Assembly (NCBI GenBank): GCA_024508935.1
Contig: JANINW010000011.1
Coordinates: forward strand, 78,255 to 142,254
Reading direction: 5' to 3'
Source: Flavipsychrobacter sp.
GTDB taxonomy: Bacteria > Bacteroidota > Bacteroidia > Chitinophagales > Chitinophagaceae
DNA: 64,000 bases
How positions within the stretch are numbered: the first letter of the stretch is position 1; each line of letters begins with the position of its first letter. The notes beneath the pieces were generated by a model. The model searched no databases. It was not told the origin of the DNA and saw only the letters and a list, made by a program, of their open reading frames with translations. This document shows, in pieces, positions 9,951 to 19,930 of the stretch. The position numbers and the translations under genes are program-made.

Positions 9951-9975
9951 AAAAGCCGCTATCAGAGCGGCTTTT
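9951..9975. terminator. Hairpin terminator between the histidine kinase and the converging tRNA
   Basis: AAAAGCCGCT-ATCAG-AGCGGCTTTT. Confidence 0.75.
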
Positions 9976-9983
9976 AGTTATAG

Positions 9984-10056
<73 letters not shown>

Positions 10057-10099
10057 GTAAAGCGCATCAAAAGTAAATATTCAGTTCTAAAAACAGAAA

Positions 10100-11377
10100 T
10101 TAATTGATGGTATAATCTACCAAGCTGTTTACCCATTGGGGGCGGTATGCTGTTTGTATTTTTATATAGTTGTCTGTATAGCCTTCCATTAGTCCATTCT
10201 TCTCTGCACTTTCAAATAACACTTTCCTGTTTTGCCCGCGGTGCTGTTCTGTAAAGTATTGCATCTTTTGGTAAGAAAGGTTGCGCAGCGCCTTGTTGCG
10301 CTCGTGGCGTATGTTTATGGGCACTACCGGTTTTATATCCAGCGCCAGCGTATTGGCTCTTTCCGAATAAGTGAATACGTGGAAATATGATACATCGAGG
10401 CTGTGCAGGAAATCGAAAGTATCTTTAAAGTCTTCATCTGTTTCCGAAGGGAAGCCAACTATCACATCCACACCTATGCAGCAATGAGGCATCAGTTCCT
10501 TAATGCGCGCCACACGGTCGGCATACAGGTCGCGGCGGTAACGGCGGCGCATGGCGCCCAGTATTTTGTCGCTACCGCTTTGCAGGGGTATATGAAAATG
10601 CGGCATGAATTTTTTCGACTGTGCTACAAATTCTATCACCTCGTTGCTCAGCAGGTTGGGCTCTATAGATGATATACGGTAACGTTCTATGCCTTCTATT
10701 TCATCCAATGCCTGCACCAGTTCGTAAAAAGACTCTTCGCGTTTTTTGCCGCCATCAAATCCTTTACCAAAGTCCCCGAGGTTTATACCCGTCAGCACTA
10801 TTTCTTTGGTGCCGCTTGCTGCCAGCTCGCGCACATTCTTTAGTACACCTTCTATGCTATCGCTACGGCTATGACCGCGTGCCAGCGGAATGGTGCAGAA
10901 GCTACAGTTGTAGTCGCAGCCGTCCTGCACCTTCAGGAAAGTGCGCGTACGGTCGTTTATAGAATAGGAGCTGTTGAAACCTTGCACTTCATCAATATCG
11001 CAACTGCATATTTTTGTGCTGTCGCCTTTCACTATTTCACTAAGGTGCTTAGAAAGATTGAACTTTTCTGCTGCACCCAGTACCAGGTCTACACCTTCTA
11101 TTTCTGCTATCTCTTTAGGTTTTAGCTGTGCATAGCAGCCAGTTATTACCACCAATGCTTCTGGGGCACGTCTTTGTATGCGGCGAACTATCTGGCGACA
11201 TTCTTTGTCTGCATTATCGGTAACAGAGCAGGTATTTATTACATACACATCAGCATGTTCCTCAAAATCTTTCTTCACAAAACCATCGGCCTCCAGCATA
11301 CGGCTGAGCGTTGATGTTTCGGAATAATTGAGCTTGCAGCCTAATGTATGAAATGCTACTGATCTGGCCTGTTGCAT
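10100..11377 (-). CDS. mtaB: tRNA (N6-L-threonylcarbamoyladenosine(37)-C2)-methylthiotransferase MtaB
   Basis: MiaB/MtaB family: FHTLGCKLNYSET, INTCSVTDNADKECRQ, radical-SAM CDYNCSFCTIPLARG. Confidence 0.93.
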   Translation of the reverse strand: MQQARSVAFHTLGCKLNYSETSTLSRMLEADGFVKKDFEEHADVYVINTCSVTDNADKECRQIVRRIQRRAPEALVVITGCYAQLKPKEIAEIEGVDLVLGAAEKFNLSKHLSEIVKGDSTKICSCDIDEVQGFNSSYSINDRTRTFLKVQDGCDYNCSFCTIPLARGHSRSDSIEGVLKNVRELAASGTKEIVLTGINLGDFGKGFDGGKKREESFYELVQALDEIEGIERYRISSIEPNLLSNEVIEFVAQSKKFMPHFHIPLQSGSDKILGAMRRRYRRDLYADRVARIKELMPHCCIGVDVIVGFPSETDEDFKDTFDFLHSLDVSYFHVFTYSERANTLALDIKPVVPINIRHERNKALRNLSYQKMQYFTEQHRGQNRKVLFESAEKNGLMEGYTDNYIKIQTAYRPQWVNSLVDYTIN

Positions 11378-11434
11378 AAGGGCTGCAAAATTAAGTATAA
11401 TACCAATACAGTTAGGTAAGTCAGCATATTTTCG

Positions 11435-11442
11435 TATCTTTG
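11435..11442 (+). promoter_or_regulatory. -7-like element TATCTTTG upstream of the lipoprotein gene
   Basis: Matches TAnnTTTG, 11 bp before the ATG at 11453, implying a very short leader. Confidence 0.45.
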
Positions 11443-11452
11443 AATAGCATAT

Positions 11453-12007
11453 ATGAGGAAAATTTTGTTAGTAGCTGCCATGCTCTTATCCGGTTGCGAT
11501 GGCTGTGATAAAGTGAAGCAACTGGCCAATATCAATAAAGACATTGAGTATAAGGAAACAGTAGACCTGCCGGGTTTGCCGGGCGGAGATACCATTATAC
11601 CGCTCGAGGGCATTTCTGCCGATTTGCCGCGTTATGCAATGGCAACCAATTCAGCCGAATACCTGAAGCAGTATAATACCAGCCCCAACCTGGTGACGCA
11701 TGTAAAACTGAAAAGCCTGGGTATGACCATACTAGCGCCGGATGCTCAATATTTTAATTTCCTGGACTCTGTAAGATTGTTTGTAAATGCACCGGGACTC
11801 CCTGAACAGCTGGCAGCCTATAAATACACTATTGCCAAAGGGATGAAAACCATTGATATGGATGTAACGGACCTGAACCTTAAGGAGTATTTTCTGAAAG
11901 ACTCTATGTATTTCCGCATCAATGCTCACTTTACGGCCATACCTGATGACAGTACAAAGCTGGAGATAAAATCAATCTTCAATATACTGGCCAATCCACT
12001 GAATTAA
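11453..12007 (+). CDS. Hypothetical lipoprotein
   Basis: Signal peptide with lipobox MRKILLVAAMLLSGC; uninterrupted 184-aa ORF. Confidence 0.7.
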   Translation: MRKILLVAAMLLSGCDGCDKVKQLANINKDIEYKETVDLPGLPGGDTIIPLEGISADLPRYAMATNSAEYLKQYNTSPNLVTHVKLKSLGMTILAPDAQYFNFLDSVRLFVNAPGLPEQLAAYKYTIAKGMKTIDMDVTDLNLKEYFLKDSMYFRINAHFTAIPDDSTKLEIKSIFNILANPLN

Positions 12008-12020
12008 TACCTGTGTTTAT

Positions 12021-12060
12021 AAAAGCAACAGGCCCTTCATTGAAGGGCCTGTTGCTTTTA
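12021..12060. terminator. Bidirectional terminator between convergent genes
   Basis: AAAAGCAACAGGCCCTTCATTGAAGGGCCTGTTGCTTTTA, near-perfect long inverted repeat. Confidence 0.88.
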
Positions 12061-12073
12061 TATGTGGGTTTGT

Positions 12074-12970
12074 TTAGAACCTGTAACCTATTTTGAATGC
12101 AAATTGACCATAAGGCTGATCTTCATTTATGCCGTTATAGTTATAACTGTATCCTGAACCGGCACTTGTTTCATCATAGTATATAAAGCCCAGGTTGAGC
12201 TCTACACCCAGGTACAAATGCGGGGTAGGATACATATTAAGTGAGTTGGTGATAGACATACCCATCCTTAATCTTTCTACTGCGCCTGAATACGGATACG
12301 AAATTATGTTACCCTGGTTATCATACACAGGTCCGTAATAATAACCAGGCTCAGTACCGTAGGTGAACAGGAAGTTGGGTCCTACAGAATACCTTACTTT
12401 GCCTCGGTTACCGGTTGGGTAAAACTTTACACCCGGCATAACATTGATGGTAGAATAGGTAGAGTTGTTATATCCGCCGTTGTAATTATTATAATACGGG
12501 TAATTGCCTGCGTAATAATTAGAATTATCGGGGTTGAAAGTCCAGGCAAATGGCAGGTAGAAACTGGCTATGCCTTTTTTTCCTAAAACCCTCTCATAAG
12601 CAAGACCAATACCAAACCCGTCATTATTTACAACAATGGGCGACAAGGCAAGGATATTGTTGCCATAGTGCACATTCGATTTCTCTTTTTTGCCCGGCAT
12701 AGCATGTTTTGTTTCTTTCCTGGCATCCATTTCATCCAGTTCTTCCTCTGTGCCGTTTTGGTATTCTATGCGTTCCAGCTCGCTTTTATTGATGGTATAC
12801 AGCGGGCCTTCGGGGTTATCGGTCCTTTTGTAGCTTACTGTCCGGGCATTTACTTCTTTCACCTTCACTTCCACAACATCGCCGTTGCGCTTATAAATTT
12901 TGTCCTGCGCTATGGCGTTTGATACCAGCAGCAGGGTAGGGATACTTAATAAATAAGATTTTAAGTTCAT
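12074..12970 (-). CDS. Hypothetical secreted/outer-membrane protein
   Basis: Signal peptide MNLKSYLLSIPTLLLVSNAIAQ; YKRNGDVVEVKVKEVNARTVSYKR; beta-rich region ending in an aromatic residue (FKIGYRF). Confidence 0.7.
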   Translation of the reverse strand: MNLKSYLLSIPTLLLVSNAIAQDKIYKRNGDVVEVKVKEVNARTVSYKRTDNPEGPLYTINKSELERIEYQNGTEEELDEMDARKETKHAMPGKKEKSNVHYGNNILALSPIVVNNDGFGIGLAYERVLGKKGIASFYLPFAWTFNPDNSNYYAGNYPYYNNYNGGYNNSTYSTINVMPGVKFYPTGNRGKVRYSVGPNFLFTYGTEPGYYYGPVYDNQGNIISYPYSGAVERLRMGMSITNSLNMYPTPHLYLGVELNLGFIYYDETSAGSGYSYNYNGINEDQPYGQFAFKIGYRF

Positions 12971-13026
12971 ACAGGTGTTTATTTTGTTCTATTATAGCAC
13001 AGATTGTGCCAATATTATATTTTCTA

Positions 13027-14199
13027 TTAATTATAAGTGAAACTGCCGTAAGGACTATCGATAACGACTTCTTTTTTATCAGCCATTTCAACATGCCCCG
13101 ATACCTGGGCATCAATATTAAACTCCCCGGCTATTTCAATTATTGCAGCTGCCGTTTCTTTATCCGTAAATATTTCCAGTCTTTGACCCATGTTGAATAC
13201 CTGGTACATTTCACGCCAGTCTGTTCCTGCCGATTGCTGTATCATGGTAAATAACGGCGGAGGTGTCAATAAATTGTCTTTAACTACACGCAGTGCAGAT
13301 GGCAGGTAATGCAGGCATTTGCTTTGACCACCACCGCTGCAGTGTATAATGCCATGTATTTTATCAAAATGGTCCTGCAATATCCTCAATACTACCGGTG
13401 CATAGGTGCGGGTAGGAGATAAGATCATTTTTCCTACGTTCAGCGGTGTAGCAGTGGCGTCTGTAAGTCTGTAATTACCGTTGTACACCACATCCTCGGG
13501 CAGGTTAGGATCTACACTTTCGGGATATTTTGTTTTGTATTCTTTATGAAGCAATTCATGACGGGCGCTGGTAAGACCATTGCTGCCCATACCGCTGTTA
13601 TATTCGTCCTCGTAGCTGGCCTGGCCATAGCTGGCTAAGGAAACCACCACATCGCCGGGCTGCATTTTTTCGGTCGTCACCAGTTTGTCGCGACGCATGC
13701 GGCAGGCCATAGTGCCATCTACAATTACCGTACGTACCACATCTCCTACATCGGCTGTTTCGCCACCCATCAGCAGTACGTCTACACCATAATCTTTCAG
13801 CCTGTCGAAATAAGATTGCGTGCCATTGATTATTTCAGAGATGACCTCTCCCGGTATCAGGTTTTTATTGCGTCCTATAGTAGAGGAATAAGTAAAAGGA
13901 CCTACTGCGCCTACACATAACAGGTCATCTATATTCATCACTATTGAATCAATGGCTATGCCTTTCCATACACTCAGGTCGCCGGTTTCTTTCCAGTACA
14001 TATAGGCCAGTACCGATTTTGTACCTGCGCCGTCAGCATGCATCAGGTTGCAATATTCCGGGTCATTACCCCAATAATCAGGGTATATTTTGCAAAAAGC
14101 ATTGGGGTAAAGCCCCTTATCCAATTTTGCAATGGCACGATGTACATCCTCTTTTTGGGCCGAAACGCCACGCTGGTTATATCTGTTATTATCAGGCAT
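13027..14199 (-). CDS. purM: Phosphoribosylformylglycinamidine cyclo-ligase (AIR synthase), Bacteroidetes-type
   Basis: HADGAGTKSVLAYMYWKETGDLSVWKGIAIDSIVMNIDDLLCVGA; GGETADVGDVV. Confidence 0.88.
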   Translation of the reverse strand: MPDNNRYNQRGVSAQKEDVHRAIAKLDKGLYPNAFCKIYPDYWGNDPEYCNLMHADGAGTKSVLAYMYWKETGDLSVWKGIAIDSIVMNIDDLLCVGAVGPFTYSSTIGRNKNLIPGEVISEIINGTQSYFDRLKDYGVDVLLMGGETADVGDVVRTVIVDGTMACRMRRDKLVTTEKMQPGDVVVSLASYGQASYEDEYNSGMGSNGLTSARHELLHKEYKTKYPESVDPNLPEDVVYNGNYRLTDATATPLNVGKMILSPTRTYAPVVLRILQDHFDKIHGIIHCSGGGQSKCLHYLPSALRVVKDNLLTPPPLFTMIQQSAGTDWREMYQVFNMGQRLEIFTDKETAAAIIEIAGEFNIDAQVSGHVEMADKKEVVIDSPYGSFTYN

Positions 14200-14362
14200 T
14201 TATGTAAAATGGTAAATCTGGCCCCAAAACTACGTTCTTAATGGAAAAGGACGAAGTTTAATATCAACTAATTGATTGGGCGTTGTTTTCTCCCTTTTCA
14301 TCTTTATTAGGCTTTTATTGAATGGATAATTTCCTATATTTAGAGTTTAAACTAATTACTTT

Positions 14363-17300
14363 ATGAACCACCTTTACCGCTGCTTTATCCTGTCAGCTGC
14401 AGCCCTGTTATCCGGCAATATATATGCCCGCGAAGGAACACTACCTGTTGTAAAGCAGCAAAATAAAAGCCCGCTCTGTTTTATTGAAAACAAAGGCCAG
14501 GTTATAGACCAGTATAATCATAGCCGTAAGGATATTGATTATAAGATAAAAACGCCTGGTATGAGCATTTTTATTGGTGATGCCGCCATCCATTACCAAT
14601 GGGTAAAGCAGGAGGCATTGCCTGCCGAAGAAATGACCCCGGAGAAAATGTCTAAAAATGGCCCTCCGAAAGCAGGTAAGGCAGACTTGTACCGCATGGA
14701 TGTAAGCCTGGTAGGTGCTAATAAAAATGCCATGGTTATACAGAATGAAAGCAACGATTATTACGAGAACTATTATACTGAGCCAATTGGCCTGAAAGGG
14801 GCAGTGGTTCATTCATTCAAACGCATTACTTATAAAGATGTGTACCCGCACATAGATTGGGTATTATATATAAACAACGGAGCGCTGAAGTATGATTTTG
14901 TAGTGCATCCCGGTGGTAATGTAAAAGATATACAGTTAAAATACGGTGGCGCCACAATGCTGGAAATGAAGCAGGGTGCTTTGGTAGCTACTACACCAAT
15001 GGGCAGCATTACAGAACATAAGCCTTATAGTTATGATGCCGCCACCAACCAGGAAATACCCTCTTCTTTTGCATTAAATGAATCTGTATTAAGTTTCAAT
15101 ATAAGCGGCACTGCCAGCAGCGATCTTGTAATAGACCCGCAAATGGATTGGGCAACTTATTATGGTGGCAGCAATGCTGAATATTCTTATGGCGATGGGG
15201 ATGATGGCACGAATGTGTATATGACCGGCTGGACAAATAGCACGAGTAATATTGCTACCAGCGGAGCCTATCAAACCTCTCTCAACTCTTCGAGTTCTAA
15301 TGCATACGATGCATTCCTGGCTAAATTCAGCCCCTCGGGCAGTCTTTTATGGGCTACTTATTATGGCGGTGCGTATTACGATTGGGGACATGGGACAGCC
15401 TGTGACCCAACAGGTAACGTATATATGTCTGGTAGCACAGGCAGCCCCTCTAATATTGCAACAAGTGGTGCACATCAAACATCTTATGGAGGTCCTTCTA
15501 CCAGTTCTTATGGTGATGACTTCCTGGCTAAATTCAGCAGTAGTGGTTCTTTGTTATGGGCCACTTATTATGGTGGTTCTTCTAATGAACAATATGGGCA
15601 TGTGGCCTGCGACCCATCAGGTAATGTGTTTCTTAGCGGCTGGACCAGTAGTTCGAATGATATTGCCACGAGCGGTTCCTACCAATCCAGCATATCAGGT
15701 AGTAATGATGCTTACATAGCAAAATTTAACAGCAGTGGTGTAAGGCAATGGGGCACCTATTATGGTGGTAGCAACCAGGAAGATAGTTGGGGGTCAACTT
15801 GCGATCCTTCCGGTAATATCATAATCTGCGGCTGGACATATAGTACCAGCGGTATAGCAACTACTGGTGCTCACCAAACTTCACTTTCAGGTTCTTATGA
15901 TGCTTTCATTGCTAAATTCACATCTTCAGGATCAATAAGCTGGGGCACATACTTCGGCGGTTCCTCTAGCGAATATGCTTATGATGTAGCATCAGATGCT
16001 TCCGGAAATATATTTGCTGTAGGATGGACTTATAGTACTAACGGCATAGCTACAACAGGTGCATATCAGACCACACTTAACAATAGTACGTCGAGTTTAT
16101 ATGATGGGTTTGTAACAAAGTTTAACAGCACAGGTACGCAGCAATGGGGTACTTACTATGGCGATGCAGGACAGGAATATATGTGGGGTGTTGATATTGG
16201 CGCCAATGGATATGTTTATTGTTCTGGTTGGACAAATAGCTCAAGCGGTATAGCTACTCCCGGTGCATATCAAACCTCTCCTGGGGGTGGGCAGGATGCC
16301 ATGTTTGTTGAGTTTACCAATAGTGGTACACGTATGTACGCTACCTATTTCGGCGGTAGCAATATAGAGTATGGATATGGCGGTGTAGCCTGTACAGCGG
16401 CAGCGGTTTATTTCAGTGGCTGGACCTATAGTTCGAGTGGCATAGCTACCAGTGGCGCTTACCAAACCAGTTTGGGTGGCACGTATGATGCCTTTTTGGC
16501 TAAGTTCCTGATAGATACCCTTCCTGTTATTAAACAGCCATTCACAGATACGGCTTTGTGTGCCGGTGATACTTTGCGACTGCAATTTGATGTGTCGTAT
16601 AAATTCCGGTCAACCAATGTGTTCACCGCACAGTTATCTAATGCATCGGGCAGCTTTGCATCGCCTGTTAATATTGGTACGCTGGCAACTGATACGGCCG
16701 GCACTATTGTTTGTATCATACCGCCCGGCACGCCTACAGGCGCGGGTTATCGTGTGCGTATTGTTGCTACCAACCCTGTGCGTATATCGTCTGATAACGG
16801 GAAAAATATAGGTATTGGTAATAGTCTGGCCAAACCGGTAGCATCCAGCAACAGCCCTGTGTGCTCCGGCAGCGACTTAAACCTGTTCGGCTCAACTACC
16901 ACCAGTTCTACTGCTATACAATGGAGCTGGACAGGACCTAATAGTTTCACTTCCAGCTTGCAGAATCCAACTATTACATCGCCTACGGCTGCCAACGCCG
17001 GCAATTATATACTTACTGCCCAGCTCTATGGCTGTAAAGGCAAGGATACTACCTCTGTAACGGTAATAGCATTACCTGCACCAAGCGGTATAATAGCTAC
17101 CAGTAACAGTCCTGTGTGCGAGAACGATACTTTAAGATTATACTCCACTAATTCTTCTTCAGGCTCTGTCTATAGCTGGACAGGCCCCAACAGCTTTAGT
17201 GCCAATACACAGAATACAACACTTATACATCCCACAGCAGCAGCTGCCGGCGATTATATAGTTTCAGCCACTTTGAACGGTTGCTCTGTAAAGGATACCG

Positions 17301-19117
17301 TAAGTATTATAGTTAAACCGGTATCAGTAAGTTTTACAGCTACTGATAATAGCCCCGTATGCGCAGGCGGTACCTATAGTATGAATGCTTCCAGCACATC
17401 TACCGGTGTTGTTTTTACCTGGGCAGGGCCAAACAGCTTTAGTGCAGGTATACCTAATCCGTCTTTATCCGGGGTTACCAGCAGCAATGCAGGCGATTAC
17501 GTTGTTACTGCTACACTTAACGGGTGCTCATTACGGGATACTCTTACCCTCGTAGTAAATCCATTACCGGCTAAGCCGGTGGCAGGCAGCAATACACCTG
17601 TATGTACGGGTACCTCGCTGAACCTGACGGCATCTACTACAACTACCGGTGTAGGTTACACCTGGGTAGGACCAAACAGCTTTAGTTCATCAACGCAAAA
17701 CCCATCTGTCAGCAATGTTACTATGGCTGCAGGAGGTGATTATGTTGTTACTGCAACCATTACTGCAACCGGCTGTATTGCCAAAGACACAGAAACGGTA
17801 GTTGTAAGGCCAACACCTATAGTGAATGCGTTTAATAATACGCCGATATGCGAAGGCGGTACGGTGAATTTGACTTCAACGGCAACGCCAACAGGAGCTT
17901 TCTTATGGACAGGGCCTAATAGTTATACTTCATCTGTCCAGAACCCGGCCATGACGAACGCAAGTCCAAATGCTTCCGGAGATTATATTGTAGCTGTTAC
18001 CCTCAATGGATGTACGGGTAGGGATACTACAACTGTTACGGTAAAACCTAATCCTATTATGCCTGTTACAGGTAGTAACAGTCCTGTTTGTATTGGTGCT
18101 ACGCTCAACCTGACAGCAGCGTCGAATGCCGGCGCTACTTATAGCTGGACGGGACCTAATACCTTTAGCTCTACACTGCAAAACCCTACTAAGACGAACA
18201 TGACGACCAATGATGCAGGTAATTATTCTGTCATAGCTACACTTAATGGTTGTGTATCGCCGGCAGGCAGTACAACAGTGGTAGTAAATCCTGTACCTTT
18301 CGTAGTAATCTACCCTACACCTGGCGACAGTATCTGCCAGGGTAATACCGTAACATTTATTGCGCTGCCTGCAAATGCAAGTGCTAATCCTACCTACAAA
18401 TGGACGCGCAACTCCAGTCCTTCTGTACTCAGCACTACCAATACCCTTGTAAGCACCAGCATCAATAATAATGATGTGATACGCTGTGAGATGACTGAGC
18501 CAAGCAAATGCGGATCGGCGTATAAAGACACCAGCAACGAAGTGAAAATGACCGTACTGCCATACCTCGCGCCGTCTGTATCCATCACTTCCAATCCTAC
18601 CACGCCATTATCTCCTAATGAGCTGATAACCTTTACTGCATTGCCGGTGAATGGTGGTAACAATCCTAAGTTTCAGTGGAAGATAAATAATGCAGACCAG
18701 GTGGGTGCTACCAATATTACATGGGCTACCCAGCAATTGTCTAACAACGATAGTGTAAGCGTTATTATGACCAGCGATTACCGCTGTCCGCAGCCAACAA
18801 CCGCTACCAGCAATAAGATAAAAGTAACTGTACTGACGGGCGTTAGTAATGTGAAAGGCGGTACTAATATGCAATTATATCCTAACCCTAACTCGGGCAA
18901 GTTTACAGTACATGGCAATACCATATTGAAAAACGGTACTGCTGAACTGCAAATAGTGAATGCAGTAGGACAGTTGGTGTATAAAACTACTGCCGAAATA
19001 AAAGGCGGGGAATTGGAAACTGTGATTAACCTTAGCGAGATGGCCAATGGTACTTACTTGCTGAAGCTGAAAGCAGGTGAGCAAACAGATGCCATCAGGT
19101 TTACCATCAGCAGGTAA
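14363..19117 (+). CDS. Large secreted repeat protein: N-terminal SBBP-associated domain, 7 SBBP beta-propeller-type repeats, 6 Ig-like repeats, T9SS type A sorting domain
   Basis: Recurrent W(A/G)TYYGG...GNVYLSGWT...GIATSGAYQTSL units; six SPVC...W(T/A/V)GPNSF...QNP...GDYVVTATLNGC units; C-terminus LYPNPNSGKFTV...GTYLLKLKAGEQTDAIRFTISR. Confidence 0.92.
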   Translation: MNHLYRCFILSAAALLSGNIYAREGTLPVVKQQNKSPLCFIENKGQVIDQYNHSRKDIDYKIKTPGMSIFIGDAAIHYQWVKQEALPAEEMTPEKMSKNGPPKAGKADLYRMDVSLVGANKNAMVIQNESNDYYENYYTEPIGLKGAVVHSFKRITYKDVYPHIDWVLYINNGALKYDFVVHPGGNVKDIQLKYGGATMLEMKQGALVATTPMGSITEHKPYSYDAATNQEIPSSFALNESVLSFNISGTASSDLVIDPQMDWATYYGGSNAEYSYGDGDDGTNVYMTGWTNSTSNIATSGAYQTSLNSSSSNAYDAFLAKFSPSGSLLWATYYGGAYYDWGHGTACDPTGNVYMSGSTGSPSNIATSGAHQTSYGGPSTSSYGDDFLAKFSSSGSLLWATYYGGSSNEQYGHVACDPSGNVFLSGWTSSSNDIATSGSYQSSISGSNDAYIAKFNSSGVRQWGTYYGGSNQEDSWGSTCDPSGNIIICGWTYSTSGIATTGAHQTSLSGSYDAFIAKFTSSGSISWGTYFGGSSSEYAYDVASDASGNIFAVGWTYSTNGIATTGAYQTTLNNSTSSLYDGFVTKFNSTGTQQWGTYYGDAGQEYMWGVDIGANGYVYCSGWTNSSSGIATPGAYQTSPGGGQDAMFVEFTNSGTRMYATYFGGSNIEYGYGGVACTAAAVYFSGWTYSSSGIATSGAYQTSLGGTYDAFLAKFLIDTLPVIKQPFTDTALCAGDTLRLQFDVSYKFRSTNVFTAQLSNASGSFASPVNIGTLATDTAGTIVCIIPPGTPTGAGYRVRIVATNPVRISSDNGKNIGIGNSLAKPVASSNSPVCSGSDLNLFGSTTTSSTAIQWSWTGPNSFTSSLQNPTITSPTAANAGNYILTAQLYGCKGKDTTSVTVIALPAPSGIIATSNSPVCENDTLRLYSTNSSSGSVYSWTGPNSFSANTQNTTLIHPTAAAAGDYIVSATLNGCSVKDTVSIIVKPVSVSFTATDNSPVCAGGTYSMNASSTSTGVVFTWAGPNSFSAGIPNPSLSGVTSSNAGDYVVTATLNGCSLRDTLTLVVNPLPAKPVAGSNTPVCTGTSLNLTASTTTTGVGYTWVGPNSFSSSTQNPSVSNVTMAAGGDYVVTATITATGCIAKDTETVVVRPTPIVNAFNNTPICEGGTVNLTSTATPTGAFLWTGPNSYTSSVQNPAMTNASPNASGDYIVAVTLNGCTGRDTTTVTVKPNPIMPVTGSNSPVCIGATLNLTAASNAGATYSWTGPNTFSSTLQNPTKTNMTTNDAGNYSVIATLNGCVSPAGSTTVVVNPVPFVVIYPTPGDSICQGNTVTFIALPANASANPTYKWTRNSSPSVLSTTNTLVSTSINNNDVIRCEMTEPSKCGSAYKDTSNEVKMTVLPYLAPSVSITSNPTTPLSPNELITFTALPVNGGNNPKFQWKINNADQVGATNITWATQQLSNNDSVSVIMTSDYRCPQPTTATSNKIKVTVLTGVSNVKGGTNMQLYPNPNSGKFTVHGNTILKNGTAELQIVNAVGQLVYKTTAEIKGGELETVINLSEMANGTYLLKLKAGEQTDAIRFTISR

Positions 19118-19131
19118 GCACTGATAAACCA

Positions 19132-19170
19132 TAAATAATAAAGCCCGCTTTAAGCGGGCTTTATTATTTA
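19132..19170. terminator. Bidirectional terminator between convergent genes
   Basis: TAAATAATAAAGCCCGCTT-T-AAGCGGGCTTTATTATTTA, nearly perfect 19-nt arms. Confidence 0.88.
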
Positions 19171-19187
19171 TAAGATAAACCGGGAGA

Positions 19188-19775
19188 TTATTTCTTACCG
19201 GTTTTTGCTTCTTCAGTTTCAGCCTGGCGCAGGGCACGGGTAGTAACTACTGATGCTACTGGTATACGCGGTGAGTTCATGATCTCGATATTATCAACTT
19301 TGATATCTTCTACACGTACGTTACCGCCAATCTGCAGTTTTTCGATATTCACTTCCAGGTGTTCCGCCAGGTATTTAGGCAGGGTACGCACCTTTACAGT
19401 TTTCAGTTTCACTTCCAAACGGCCACCGGCTTTAACACCTTCAGGCTGGCCTACGAATTTCAATGGCAGGTTGGCGATCATTTTACGGTCTTCAACCAGT
19501 TCCAGGAAGTCAACATGGTTCAGGGCATCTGTAACCACATCAAATTGCAGGTCTTTTACAATAGCACGGTAAGTTTTACCATCTACAGAAATTTCAGCAA
19601 GCTGGAATTCAGGTGTGTACACCAGTGCCTTGAATGCAGTAGTTGGTGCACTGAAGTGGATGGTTTCTGTACCACCGTAGATAACACATGGAATTTGTCC
19701 TTCAGAACGAGCTGCGCGTGCTGCTTTTTTGCCACGTGCGCTTCTGATTTGTCCTTCGATTCTTACACTTTTCAT
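19188..19775 (-). CDS. rplY: 50S ribosomal protein L25 / general stress protein Ctc
   Basis: MKSVRIEGQIRSARGKKAARAARSEGQIPCVIYGG...; the ORF track extends to 19823, but MKSVRIEG is the family-consistent start. Confidence 0.92.
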   Translation of the reverse strand: MKSVRIEGQIRSARGKKAARAARSEGQIPCVIYGGTETIHFSAPTTAFKALVYTPEFQLAEISVDGKTYRAIVKDLQFDVVTDALNHVDFLELVEDRKMIANLPLKFVGQPEGVKAGGRLEVKLKTVKVRTLPKYLAEHLEVNIEKLQIGGNVRVEDIKVDNIEIMNSPRIPVASVVTTRALRQAETEEAKTGKK

Positions 19776-19930
19776 TTTTAGTGTCTTTTTTCTTTCAACA
19801 CCGGGCGTATACCCGTCAAACATCCGGAAGTTGAAACAGTTTTTTAAATAATGTTCGGCTTTGTGCCAGACAGGTTTTTTTGTTTAAACAGTCGTTATTA
19901 AAGACCAATGGAGGCTTTGCCGCCACTGAT

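Noticed and set aside
15140-16500. Tandem DNA repeats that could look like a repeat array
   Set aside because: They are in-frame protein repeats of the SBBP/T9SS protein, with unit length and divergence unlike CRISPR.
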